Shown here: piece by piece, positions 8,590 to 17,416 of the stretch | Numbering within the stretch: the first letter of the stretch is position 1 | Layout: every line of letters starts with the position of its first letter | Assembly: GCA_900617975.1 (NCBI GenBank) | Contig: UZAE01013914.1 | Coordinates: 1 to 18,064 of the forward strand | Length of the DNA: 18,064 bases | Direction: 5' to 3' | Source: Rodentolepis nana | Taxonomy: Eukaryota; Platyhelminthes; Cestoda; Cyclophyllidea; Hymenolepididae | Program-made: the position numbers and the translations under genes | The notes under the pieces: generated by a model | What the model saw: only the letters and a program-made list of their open reading frames with translations | What the model was told of the DNA's origin: nothing | Databases searched by the model: none

Positions 8590-11500
8590 GTAAGTATTTA
8601 ATCTTTCTTTAATAATAGTTTTTTGCATTTCTCCCATTAAATAATGCATTTGGTGTATTAAGACAAAAATTTAAATTATTACTTCATCACTAATTGAAGG
8701 TTTTTAAGCTTAATTATTTCTTGCATTTTAAAACATTTTATTCAGTTACGCTTTTTCTATTTAGAAGTCAAAAAGAACGGACACGAAGCCAATCGATGAC
8801 AATGGCAAGGTAAATTTTCATTAAAACATCCATTATGCCTTATATTTTTAACTTTTAACGAAAATTAGGTCCGAAACACTTAACAGCTCAGAAAGAATTT
8901 GGATTAAAATCAGTTTAATTCAATGTCTAAGCCTGAGAGAATCGATTACACTGTCAAAATATAATTAGATAAATTCGAAAAATTAACCAAATTGAAACGT
9001 TTGAGCACGAAGGTGAGGTAAAAAATCAAACTTGGATATTCGTCTCTCTTAACGCAGAGCGAAACAAATTTTTACAATAGAAACGTAGTGATAACTGCGA
9101 CAATATGCCTTTGTTAGAACAGTACCTCAGCACGCGACATATCACTAATTCGTTTAGTCTTCCGAATTCTTCCATATACATATACATACCTCAACATGCA
9201 CTTAATTTCAAAGAAATATTTAAAAAAATTCGTAAAAATCTCATAATTTAATATATCTACTACGGACGGCAAATTTATTCATCTGCACAAGATCAGCATC
9301 ACCAAAAGTAGAAACCATGTTTATTATTAGTACTTAACATTAAAATCAGTGGAATTTGATTGTGTCAACTCTGTTATTCTTCTTAAGGACAAAGAGCACA
9401 ATGTCTTATTGGTAGGAGTAATAAAATTGTTGTTACTTATATATTCGTATTTTGTCTTTAGCCATCATCAAAAACAACTTTCGTTGAAGTCAACCCTAAA
9501 TCAGCCTACTGTTATACACACAACCAATATGCACCTTGTGTAAGCTATGATATAATATTTCGTTTATTATGCAATTGTTGTGTCAATTGCATATCTGGCA
9601 TTTGCTAAAATTTATAGATCTCTAATCTCAATCAATCGAACTTGATGCATTGTCTTAATTGCCACACTTTTTATTACACTGGCAAGCTTTTCAAGCATTT
9701 TTCTTTGTTTTAATTTAATGAAAATAGGAATCTATTTGATTTATTTACTTCTAATTATTCCTGCAACAATATTACCGAGATTAAACTTCATAATCGTAGT
9801 CTATTTTTTTATCTGAGTTTCCCGAAGGAATAAAGAGAGCGAGGATCTTGCATAAAATTAGGGGAATAAATACCAGAAAACCCCATTCAATATCTCCTTT
9901 TTAAAGGTTAAAAAAGGTACAATACCACAGATTCCTTTCAATTTTTTTCACCCTTAAGACTTTAGGTTCTTTTAGGAATGAAATGAAATTGGAATCCCTG
10001 TTAATGCTCGCTGTGATGACGTTTCCAAGATTTGTGAAAACGCTATTAAATTTCACTAATTGATGCCCAAGATCATGTTCTCTCATCTAAGATAATGGGA
10101 TTTCCTTTGTAGTGTTGGTGGGGGTGGTGGTGGTGTTGGTGAATCCATGTGAACAGGTAATGTAAAGAGCGCCGTTACAACCAGATGAGCCGATTAAGAT
10201 GTTTTACACACGCAGTAACTCCGATTTAGGAAACAAGCAAACGGTGTAAATTTTGGTTGACCACCATTTCATTCATTATTAGGTTTCAATAAGCGAATGA
10301 TTCGTATTATCCCAGGCAATGCGAAGTGAATTCGCACATATTTTATTGGGAAATAGTATTTAAACAACAAATCTACGCCAGCTTATAAGCAATGTAATGT
10401 TAAAGGACGTCGATTTCTCAAGAGTTTTTAGTTATTTAGATTCAGGAAGAACTGAGTTGTTTACTTTTTCATCAATGTTGACTAGAACTTTTCAAACTTT
10501 CCAAAGTTTAATTTGCATCGTACGATTAAAATTTCACTTTCTACTTGGCATGCAGCCATATTTGGCGAGAAGAAGCAATTCAAGAATCGATTTCAAGAAT
10601 ATGCATGGAAACGTTGATAATCATCAAAAAATGTGTTATTTTCTTCAGATTCAGCAACTCAGTTGATTCTAGCATTGTCCCCCCCCCCTAAAGTGAGAGA
10701 TGAGATCTGACTTCACAGAAAGAAAATAAAAGCATTTTTGGGGATTTTTCTTCCAACTGGTATTGTATACTCTTCGTTGAAATGTTTTCTCAAACCGGGG
10801 ATATGCATACATTGCGAATTTGGAAACTTTCCTAATTGCTTTTAGTCGTGGGACTCCTGTTTTTGAATTTGTGCAAGCATTACAAATTTCCTTTGGAAAG
10901 GAACATCGAATTGAGTTTATAAGCAATGCTTTCTTTTATTCAACCCGTATTCTCGATAAGGTCTTTAAATGAGTTTTCTGCAGTATAGATTTCGTGAAAC
11001 CAGGTTCTGGCAATATCCTTCAATAAAGAAAGTTGCAGAATAAATTGAAAAATTTGTGATTTCGCTTTCAGATATGCTCAACTTTCCATGAATGTCCACC
11101 AAGCTTAATTGAAAAAATAGTTTAAACATGCCTATTGGAATGAGGCGTGAAATTATACTTTTCCGAATTCACAACTCCCATTAACTAGCAAAAAACGTGC
11201 CCAGTACGGTAGGAAATTCCATTCACTGTGTATTGAAAGATACGCTAGTGTTGGTGCATTAGGCCCTAGAAAATCTTTCCCTTCACTGAAATTAAAGAAA
11301 TGGTCATTCAACTCGAAGACATTTTGTCTTTTATTTCAATTTTATTTTTCTCGCTGCACATAATTACATTTACAGGCTTTCACTCATCTTCTAGATTCAC
11401 CACTCATTCTGATTCACTCAACGTATGACTCATAAGCATTCAATTTATTAAATAAATGACAAAGAGGCCGGTACTCAATCGAACATCCAAGTAGCATTAA

Positions 11501-14055
11501 ATTTAACAAATAAATAATACAGCCATTTTTACCACATTTTAGTGTTTGTCTGTACGCTTTATCTTAACCACGCAATTGCCTATCTCTTCGTATTTGGTGT
11601 GTATAGATACTTGAAATCAATTTTACATAACTCCATTCGAGAAGACAAGGTGCCTTCTGTAACTGACTTTATTGTCTCGTTATAATTATTTTTACGCATA
11701 ACAAGGAAATAGTTTCGAAGGTTAATCAATCAATTGTTTAATTCTTTTTCGTAATGATTTCATCAGATTGCCTACCACTGATTTTGCGGCAAACTTAAGT
11801 GAATCCAATTCTAATGTATAGGAAATCAAATTTAAGTATCTTCCACGTTAGTTCATAAGTGAATTTATTTCCGCAGTATTTAGTATTTTTGGCCAGTTAA
11901 TTTAATGATCTCTTAAAGTATTTGTCCAGCATTATACCTAAATGCTAATTGGTCACTTGAGCAAAGTCGACTCATATTTTTGCATTAATAAAGTTGTGTT
12001 TGAGGACAAAATAAAGCAATATGATAGATTATTTGCTAAATTTGCAATTGCATTGGCTTGTAGAAAGCAGGTAATTGCCAGATGAAGCCGATTCCTGCAA
12101 AGGTAGCCAAAAACAATCATGGAGAGTTGTTTCTTATCACAAAGCCCGATAAACATCAGTCCTCCTCAGAATCTCGTGAGTTCTGCCTAAATTTTATTCA
12201 AATTACTATCTTTTTATTGCAGAATAACGATCTCCTTATAAGTCAAAATATCATCGAATATTTTAATGCATGGATTTCCTTAAAATATGAGGAAGTTCCT
12301 GGCAATTATTTTGCCATTTACAAAGAGGATAGTAAGGAGACATTAGATGATGCCTTTCTTGAAACAAAGGCTTTCAAATAGCTTCAGAAATTAAATGTGA
12401 TTTCAGTCCTTAGAACATGATTTCATGAGATTTTTGAAAGCTTTAAGCATTAGCTACGGTTTGATAGTTGTTTTAAAGGTTGGTTTTCAATGGCAAATTT
12501 TTGACTGATTTGATTGATCTTAACGGATCCAGTTCGAAATTGCCTGGTTATAGTTTGTAAACTTCAGTGATTTTTTTAATTATTAATCAGTTGATATTTA
12601 TTATTATATTTCCATCTCTTTAGCGTAGGCGTTTTATGATTCATTTTATGACTAAACATTTGAAAAAATGGGTTTGAGATTTGGCAAGGCATCTAAAGTT
12701 TTTGTAAATTATACCCTTCAAGAATTCGTATTTAAAAAAATACTATCGTAGTTTTTGTAAAAATATATGAATAAGCGAAAGAATCACATATTTTCAGACC
12801 ACCATCACTCCAAACATCATTTACAATCCATTCGGATGTGTGACCTTGATTTTGTATTCTGTAATTTAAATTCGTGCTCTGAAATATGATTGTACTCATT
12901 GTCAAAGTCCTTTATTGAGCCACACCAAATATCTAATGGGTGCATATAATTTGCTAAATCACGTTATTACCAAAATGACAAATTTTCAATATGAAAAGAA
13001 ACGAATTAAACACAAAAAACAATAAAACGGACCAAATGCGTTAAAAGGAAGTAAAAGTAACCAACTCAAAATTGGGTCTTTGGAATCAATCGTTTATTTC
13101 TTCCTCTGTGGCTAGAGGCGACTTCCAACGTTCAGATCGCAGAATTTGTACTCACATTTCTGAGGGTATCCATATCCATACTGCCACAAGTAATTGACCA
13201 ATTAGTGGATTTAGACAGTCGATCATCCATTCCTTAAATATTTTTGCTTCAAATAGCCTAGACGCTGACTGGATGAAAAGAGAGATCAGTACTCCGATAT
13301 TGCTAGTTAGTGGTCATTTCGTTAGATCACAATTTATCCGCAACTAGTCACGGGTGTTTACTAAATTCTTACATTATTTGCGATTGTTTTCTAGCATTTG
13401 AGAGTGGTGATCAAATGGTTTGGAAGTAATAAGTCACCATTGACTAAATTTTAGTAAGCTTGGCTTGTCTCATTTGAATCCACTCAATGTAAATTTTCCC
13501 CCTAATATTTTTCATATATTGTGATTTTTCTTGTTTTATTGCCAAAAATGTGTAACACATGAGGTACCTTAATCAGGATCTCAAGGTCAATGGAAGAGTC
13601 ATTGGTTCTCCGCCAGCCTTAAAGCGTTGCATAATTGGTGGATTTCACAAATTTGCAAATTTCAATTGAAACATTGTGAGAATGGGAATCGGCGGTAATT
13701 AGCTAATAAGAGGGATAGTTCCAGTGAGTGGTTTCTGCATGTACACTTGCAGAACCTGTTCTTATAAATCCTGGATAGTTATAATCTTCCTCGTTTTGGT
13801 TGTTGGTGCAAAGGACAAAAGAGAATGTTCTTTCGCAATGCTCAATATCGGTGTCAAAGCCCTCACATTCCTCATTGCCATCCAATTACCACCAATTTTG
13901 TTTACGATTCCCCTATCTGCAGCAACGCAATAAAAATCAGTTAGTTTTTTTTGGCAAAAATGATAGTAAAATATCATTATTGTTCAATTGTTACAATTTC
14001 AAGCCTCATTCCATCTGATTATAAAACTCTTTTAAAGATATGCTTGCACTTTTTG

Positions 14056-14097
<42 letters not shown>

Positions 14098-17000
14098 GGA
14101 ATAAAGAGTTTACTAAGAAATATAGATTCAGGTAGTCGGAGAAGTTTATATAATAAATTCAATTAACATAATAGCCTTTGACAAATTGTTTGACTAAGGT
14201 TTTTGAACAAATTTACCACTTTCCATTATTTTACTTTTCGATCAAATTATGATTTCATCTTCTACTTAAAAATGGCGCAAGGTTTTAATTTTAATTCTAC
14301 TGGTTTTTAAAACACGAAAATAATGCATGTTTTTTATTAAAAATAATATTCTTGCTCCAAAGTTTTAGCGCAGTTATTGTTGACCTTTCTACCAGTCCCA
14401 AATATATACATTATTTTACTTAATCTATTTGTGTGTTTCAGCAAAGTAAGTTAAAGTTCATATATTGTGTCGAAATCTTTCTTATTTATATGCTAGATTT
14501 AAATTGTAAATTCAATTATGTTTATGCCAGAAAATGAAGTCTTATCACTACTCATTCAGATATTTTTAGGTACTCATGTCTTATCGAAAAGAAAATGGTG
14601 TCAATTAGATTATTTATCTTTGTTAAATTCAACACGAATTTATTGAAAGTTTTGGGTTATTTAATTCCCTCTGATGTGTATATTTCTGAGGTATTAAGTT
14701 AAGTTAGATTGTAAAGGTACGTTAATTTACTTAAACGTTATTGGTAGCAATCACATAAAATGAATTTGTCCTACAATTAGCCTATAATTCTCTATAAATG
14801 ATCAAAATGCCATTTTAAGATAATTCGCTTTGCCTCACTGGTATTAATTTACATTTTATTAGTACAAATATCATTCGAATATGAAGGCCAGTATTCAGCT
14901 AATACGAGAATATTATCAAGGCCAATTTACCAATACAATTTTAAAGATTATCATTTCAATATCTCTAATCATATATCTTGAGCTCATCTTAGACATAGAG
15001 AATGAACTTTGTTTGAGTGAACGTATAGTTATCGTTTCAAATTAACGAAAAGTATTAGTTCTATGACTAGTTCTTTTATATCCTTATCGTTTGAAAATTT
15101 GTGCAATTTCTATTTCACTACGTAAAACGAAAAGACAAAATATGAGTGTCGCTGGCAGTTCACATTGGACAGCATTGTCTGCCTTAATATTGTGCAAATG
15201 TTAACATCCAAAATGAACAAGTAGAGACGATAGTTAATAAGTCAATTACATGATTTTTGTTGTATACAGAATTTATGTTCCAAAACTTTACATGGCATAA
15301 AATATTTCATTAATAAGGCGTAGATGGGTGGAAATCACCATTTCTTCCATTGTTAGTTATAATAGTAAGCGGAATGATCGAGAATATTATAATCAATATA
15401 GATACCATCCAAATATGACATGAGTGGACTTATAAAGTTGATGATTTACAACTTTTAACTCTCAGTTTTGAAACCAGCCTTTTGTCATTTGTTCCTTGGA
15501 ACAATTTAACAACTTTATTTCTGGCGAAACATGTGCGCACCAAGGAGAGTAAAGATAATCGACCGGATGACTGTGTCAAGTTATTAAAAGAACGCTGATT
15601 TGTTGACCGCATGAAGCGTACTAATTACTTTTAGTTCTATAAGGTATTTCTTCACTTTTCATTATCTAAATGACAAGAATCCATATGCTTATTCAGCTAT
15701 CCCTTTTTGACTTGAAATTTCTATTATACAAAGGAGTTCAGCCTTTTAGTTACTACCATTGGATTTATGGTGGTGTCACTATATTTCTACTGCCTGGTAG
15801 ATTTTCAGACTTTGATTGAAATAAAAAGACTGTATTTCCCCCTTTAGACAAAAAAACGCACAAGAGTAGGGCACCCATTAAGATTCCAGTTCATCCAGCC
15901 AGTAGAACGCAAGCTGGGTTTGGCCATGGAGGTTGCCCCGTTCATGGTGCTGTCAGACCCGTTTTATCAGGTATGTCACCTATTCGTCAATTTTCAACGC
16001 AAATACGCAATTAATTCTTAATTATATTATCAGGAAATTGCTACTATAAGGCTTTGCTGTCAATAATGCAAAGTCGCGTTTCTACTCTCCTGAAGACTTG
16101 GAGTGAAACTGTAAATTAAACGACGGTTTATACGTTAGGGAAATAACCTAGTTAATTGGGATTAACAAAAAACATATAGCATATAGTTAGTAAATAATTA
16201 CACAAGTGTGAAGCACGGTGGTAAACATTAGTTGATATACCATCGAACTTGATACGACGCATTAAATTTCACTACCAAGTTCAAAATAATTTATTTTAAA
16301 TTATTGATGAATTTGATTGAATTCTATCACACTTGGATACAGAGTTAATTAATTTGTCTGGTTGTCAATATTTAAAGGAAAACTTGTTATTCATTAGCTT
16401 TTACATCGGTTTCAGACTGAAAAGAAAATCATCCAATGGATGAGATCAGAAGAGCTATTTGTGATAGTTGAAATAGACCCTGAAAAAGTTCCTTTTGTAA
16501 AGAATATTCAAGACAAAGATGGTATTTTGGTAATAGACAAATTGTGTTAGACTTTATTAGGGTGGGATGCATCGCAGTCGACCACCTTTTGACCACAACG
16601 GAAAAGTTTGGTTTCGAGTACTTTGCCGCTGATACTGCCTTTTTTAAGAATGATGACTTTCGTTGGGCTACTATTTTAACATTCGCTGCAGAAACTTTGT
16701 GCTTGATTGGTAAATTCTTTTTAGGGCTATAATACTGTTAACCACAAAACAAGATGGAAGGAAAAAATATTAACCTAGTTGATCATGCTTTATTGAAAAA
16801 GACTGAAACAACAAGTGCGATAAAAATAGAGATGAGATAATTCAATTTTTAGTCCCTAATTTTGGGTCATGATGCTCGTCCAAAGCTGATTTGCACAAGG
16901 GTGACAATGTACCTAACGTTAGAAATGACTTTAGTACTAAGTTTAGGCGTCAGTATTGAGTAGGGTCTTCCATAGACAAGAATGTTGGGAGAAGAACTAT

Positions 17001-17416
17001 TAACTGCACATGTGGACGCCTGCAAGATTGCACAGATTGGTGGCTCTCTTAAGCACTTGAATTATGAAAAATTTTTGTAAATCGTAAAAGTCAAATGTCT
17101 GGTGAAAGATATTACAAGGAAAAAGAAAAGAAAATGGCTTGCCAGAGTTCACTTTCTCTAAAGTCACAGGATAATATTTTATTGTAAGTCCTTAAACTTT
17201 TAGCCGGAAGATGCATGCACAGCCCACCACGATCATATGCATGTCCATGTTGTGTTCAACCCCAAAAGTATCTACCTACCAAGAGTTATGAAAACTCCTC
17301 AAACTCCGATGCCTACTACACAAACACTAGTAGTAGTAGTAGTGAGTCTTCCGTGGGACGAGCAGACCACGGAGGCATCAAAATTATTCCTGTGCAACAA
17401 AAACGCTCTCGATCCC
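8551..17416 (+). CDS. Spliced gene, tentative BAG3/starvin-like co-chaperone, 3' partial
   Basis: Six exons, joined as 8551-8589, 8765-8809, 9462-9539, 12064-12175, 15848-15970 and 17204-17416, give one open frame of about 203 residues. Phases agree at every junction (0,0,0,1,1) and the last visible donor also leaves phase 1. The protein starts lysine-rich (residues 1-28). It has a Cys/Tyr/His-containing stretch (44-59), a serine patch (87-91), IKIPV (102-106), Cys/His clusters (118-124 and 136-149), a five-serine run (175-179) and IKIIPV (191-196), then a basic end. Paired Ile-Pro-Val motifs are known small-heat-shock-protein docking sites in BAG3; insect starvin lacks BAG3's WW domain, and no WW domain is seen here. 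No BAG domain lies in the window, so the function is inference. The exon chain is fairly firm, the family name weak. Expected location would be cytoplasmic. Confidence 0.6.
8590..8764 (+). other. Intron 1
   Basis: GTAAGT donor and a pyrimidine-rich acceptor (TTTCTATTTAG), 175 bases and AT-rich. Nothing else is seen in it. Confidence 0.6.
8765..8809 (+). CDS. Exon 2, basic linker
   Basis: Fifteen codons in phase 0 reading KSKRTDTKPIDDNGK, ending at AAG|GTAAAT. It continues the lysine-rich N-terminal segment of exon 1, which could act as a nuclear-localisation or nucleic-acid-binding tail. No domain is recognised. Confidence 0.6.
8810..9461 (+). other. Intron 2
   Basis: 652 AT-rich bases between GTAAAT and TTTGTCTTTAG. 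No exon-like or repeat content stands out. Confidence 0.55.
9462..9539 (+). CDS. Exon 3, Cys/Tyr-containing segment
   Basis: Twenty-six codons in phase 0 (residues 29-54) containing VEVNPKSAYCYTHNQYAPC, ending TGT|GTAAGC. A second frame is also open across it (part of 9349-9543), but that frame ends in a stop at the splice site and does not connect to exon 2. Cys45 and Cys54, with Cys59 of exon 4, form a small cysteine group. Confidence 0.6.
9540..12063 (+). other. Intron 3
   Basis: About 2.5 kb of AT-rich DNA. It holds a GGT-rich tract (10112-10141), a run of ten C (10679-10688) and two adjacent frames, 10397-10666 on + (89 codons) and 10669-10926 on - (85 codons). Neither frame shows a family motif. 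A 12-base direct repeat (TTATAAGCAATG at 10383-10394 and 10917-10928) encloses both frames. No phase-compatible exon was recognised. Confidence 0.5.
10112..10141 (+). repeat. GGT-rich tract, possible G-quadruplex
   Basis: A purine/T tract of GGT units including GGTGGGGGTGGTGGTGG. It has enough GG pairs for a two-tetrad quadruplex in the transcript. It lies inside intron 3 and no function is shown. Confidence 0.6.
12064..12175 (+). CDS. Exon 4, lysine-rich segment ending in a serine patch
   Basis: The acceptor CTTGTAG at 12057-12063 gives 37 codons (KAGNCQMKPIPAK..., residues 55-91) plus one base. It enters in phase 0 and leaves in phase 1 at TCTC|GTGAGT. A second acceptor at 12081 is in the same frame and would drop six codons. 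The exon ends in SSSES. The leftover C joins AC of exon 5 to make His92. The pyrimidine tract of either acceptor is only moderate, so the start is less sure than the end. Confidence 0.55.
12223..12381 (+). other. Exon-like open segment, possible truncating alternative end
   Basis: A 47-base sequence with perfect intron hallmarks (GTGAGT at 12176, TTTTTATTGCAG ending 12222) separates exon 4 from this 53-codon open segment, which ends in TAG. Spliced in, exon 4's phase gives Gln then a stop. Unspliced, the frame runs through the 47 bases and this segment to TAG at 12379-12381, giving a different hydrophobic-then-acidic C-terminus. Either would yield a short isoform without the IPV motifs. No family is recognised and it may be chance. 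Confidence 0.25.
13081..13260. other. GC-richer island open in several frames
   Basis: Inside intron 4. A good acceptor-like tract (TTTATTTCTTCCTCTGTGGCTAG, ending about 13114) precedes a + frame open to 13236. On the - strand a 54-codon frame covers the island and meets a GTGAGT donor. None fits the phase of exons 4 and 5. It could be a decayed gene or repeat fragment; the product is not recognised. Confidence 0.25.
13724..13941. other. GC-richer island open in five frames, Cys-rich in one
   Basis: Three + frames and two - frames are open across most of this segment inside intron 4. The + frame at 13768-13941 has Cys spacing x14, x7, x13 (residues 14, 29, 37, 51), close to the last part of a Kunitz-type inhibitor, but lacks the first and last cysteines and a start. 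One - frame has DGNEECEGFDTDIEHC, loosely like an LDL-receptor class A repeat. Splice sites do not join any frame to neighbours. It may be a fossil exon or chance. Confidence 0.2.
14058..14096. repeat. (AT)n microsatellite
   Basis: About 19 uninterrupted AT units within intron 4. Likely length-variable between individuals. Confidence 0.95.
15848..15970 (+). CDS. Exon 5, first IPV motif and Cys/His cluster
   Basis: Enters in phase 1 and leaves in phase 1 (TCAG|GTATGT). The frame gives His92 across the junction, then KKTHKSRAPIKIPVHPASRT and, further on, GHGGCPVHG. IKIPV (102-106) is the first Ile-Pro-Val motif. A second frame, starting in phase 0, is open through the whole exon, so the choice rests on continuity with exons 1-4. 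The acceptor has a good pyrimidine tract (CCCCCTTTAG). Confidence 0.6.
16034..16110 (+). CDS. Possible cassette exon 5a
   Basis: Preceded by TATTATCAG and followed by ACT|GTAAAT. It is open only in phase 1, which is the phase exon 5 leaves, and ends in phase 0. It would add about 26 residues (starting NCYYKALLSIMQSRV). The donor is weak and no family is recognised. It only works together with 16416-16521, since the next junction must restore phase 1. Confidence 0.2.
16416..16521 (+). CDS. Possible cassette exon 5b
   Basis: A good acceptor (TTTTACATCGGTTTCAG) leads into a phase-0 frame beginning TEKKIIQWMRSEELFV, rich in Glu, Lys and Ile. Ending at GATG|GTATTT it leaves phase 1 and rejoins exon 6 correctly. 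A second donor at 16530 (TTG|GTAATA) leaves phase 0 instead. If read alone after exon 5 it hits a stop at once. The composition is protein-like, but no domain is identified and antisense frames are also open. Confidence 0.25.
17204..17416 (+). CDS. Exon 6, Cys-rich, serine run and second IPV motif
   Basis: Enters in phase 1 (G|CC makes Ala133) and leaves in phase 1 at CGATCCC|GTAAGT. It encodes GRCMHSPPRSYACPCC early (residues 134-149). After that come a Tyr/Ser/Asn-rich stretch, five serines from (AGT)5 at 17329-17343, and GGIKIIPVQQKRSRS at the end. IPV (194-196) is the second such motif, 90 residues after the first. If the donor were not used the frame would run on to a stop at 17586, but that extension is hydrophobic and intron-like. 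A second, phase-0 frame is also open across the exon. Confidence 0.6.

Larger units (their letters stand above)
12176..15847 (+). other. Intron 4
   Basis: About 3.7 kb with GTGAGT donor and a CCCCCTTTAG acceptor. It holds an exon-like decoy at 12223-12381, GC-richer islands at 13081-13260 and 13724-13941, an (AT)n tract at 14058-14096, and a 59-codon stretch around 15420-15600 open on both strands without a start codon or usable acceptor in the right phase. Much of the rest is featureless AT-rich DNA. Confidence 0.5.
15971..17203 (+). other. Intron 5
   Basis: About 1.2 kb between GTATGT and AAACTTTTAG. It contains two possible cassette exons (16034-16110 and 16416-16521) and a region, 16429-16737, open on the - strand for 102 codons without an early start codon. 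Confidence 0.45.

Noticed and set aside
9349..9543. 64-codon + frame overlapping exon 3
   Set aside because: It is a shadow of exon 3 in another frame; it does not connect in phase to exon 2 and stops at the donor site.
11953..12156. 67-codon frame on the - strand
   Set aside because: Antisense shadow of exon 4 and its flank, with no recognisable product.
12082..12381. Single uninterrupted 99-codon gene
   Set aside because: It contains a near-perfect 47-base intron-like sequence, and its first part fits better as exon 4 of the spliced gene. Kept only as a possible retained-intron form.
15420..15612. Frames open on both strands (59 codons on +, 60 on -)
   Set aside because: The + frame lacks an ATG and the only acceptor enters in a phase that does not fit exons 4 and 5; neither product is recognised.
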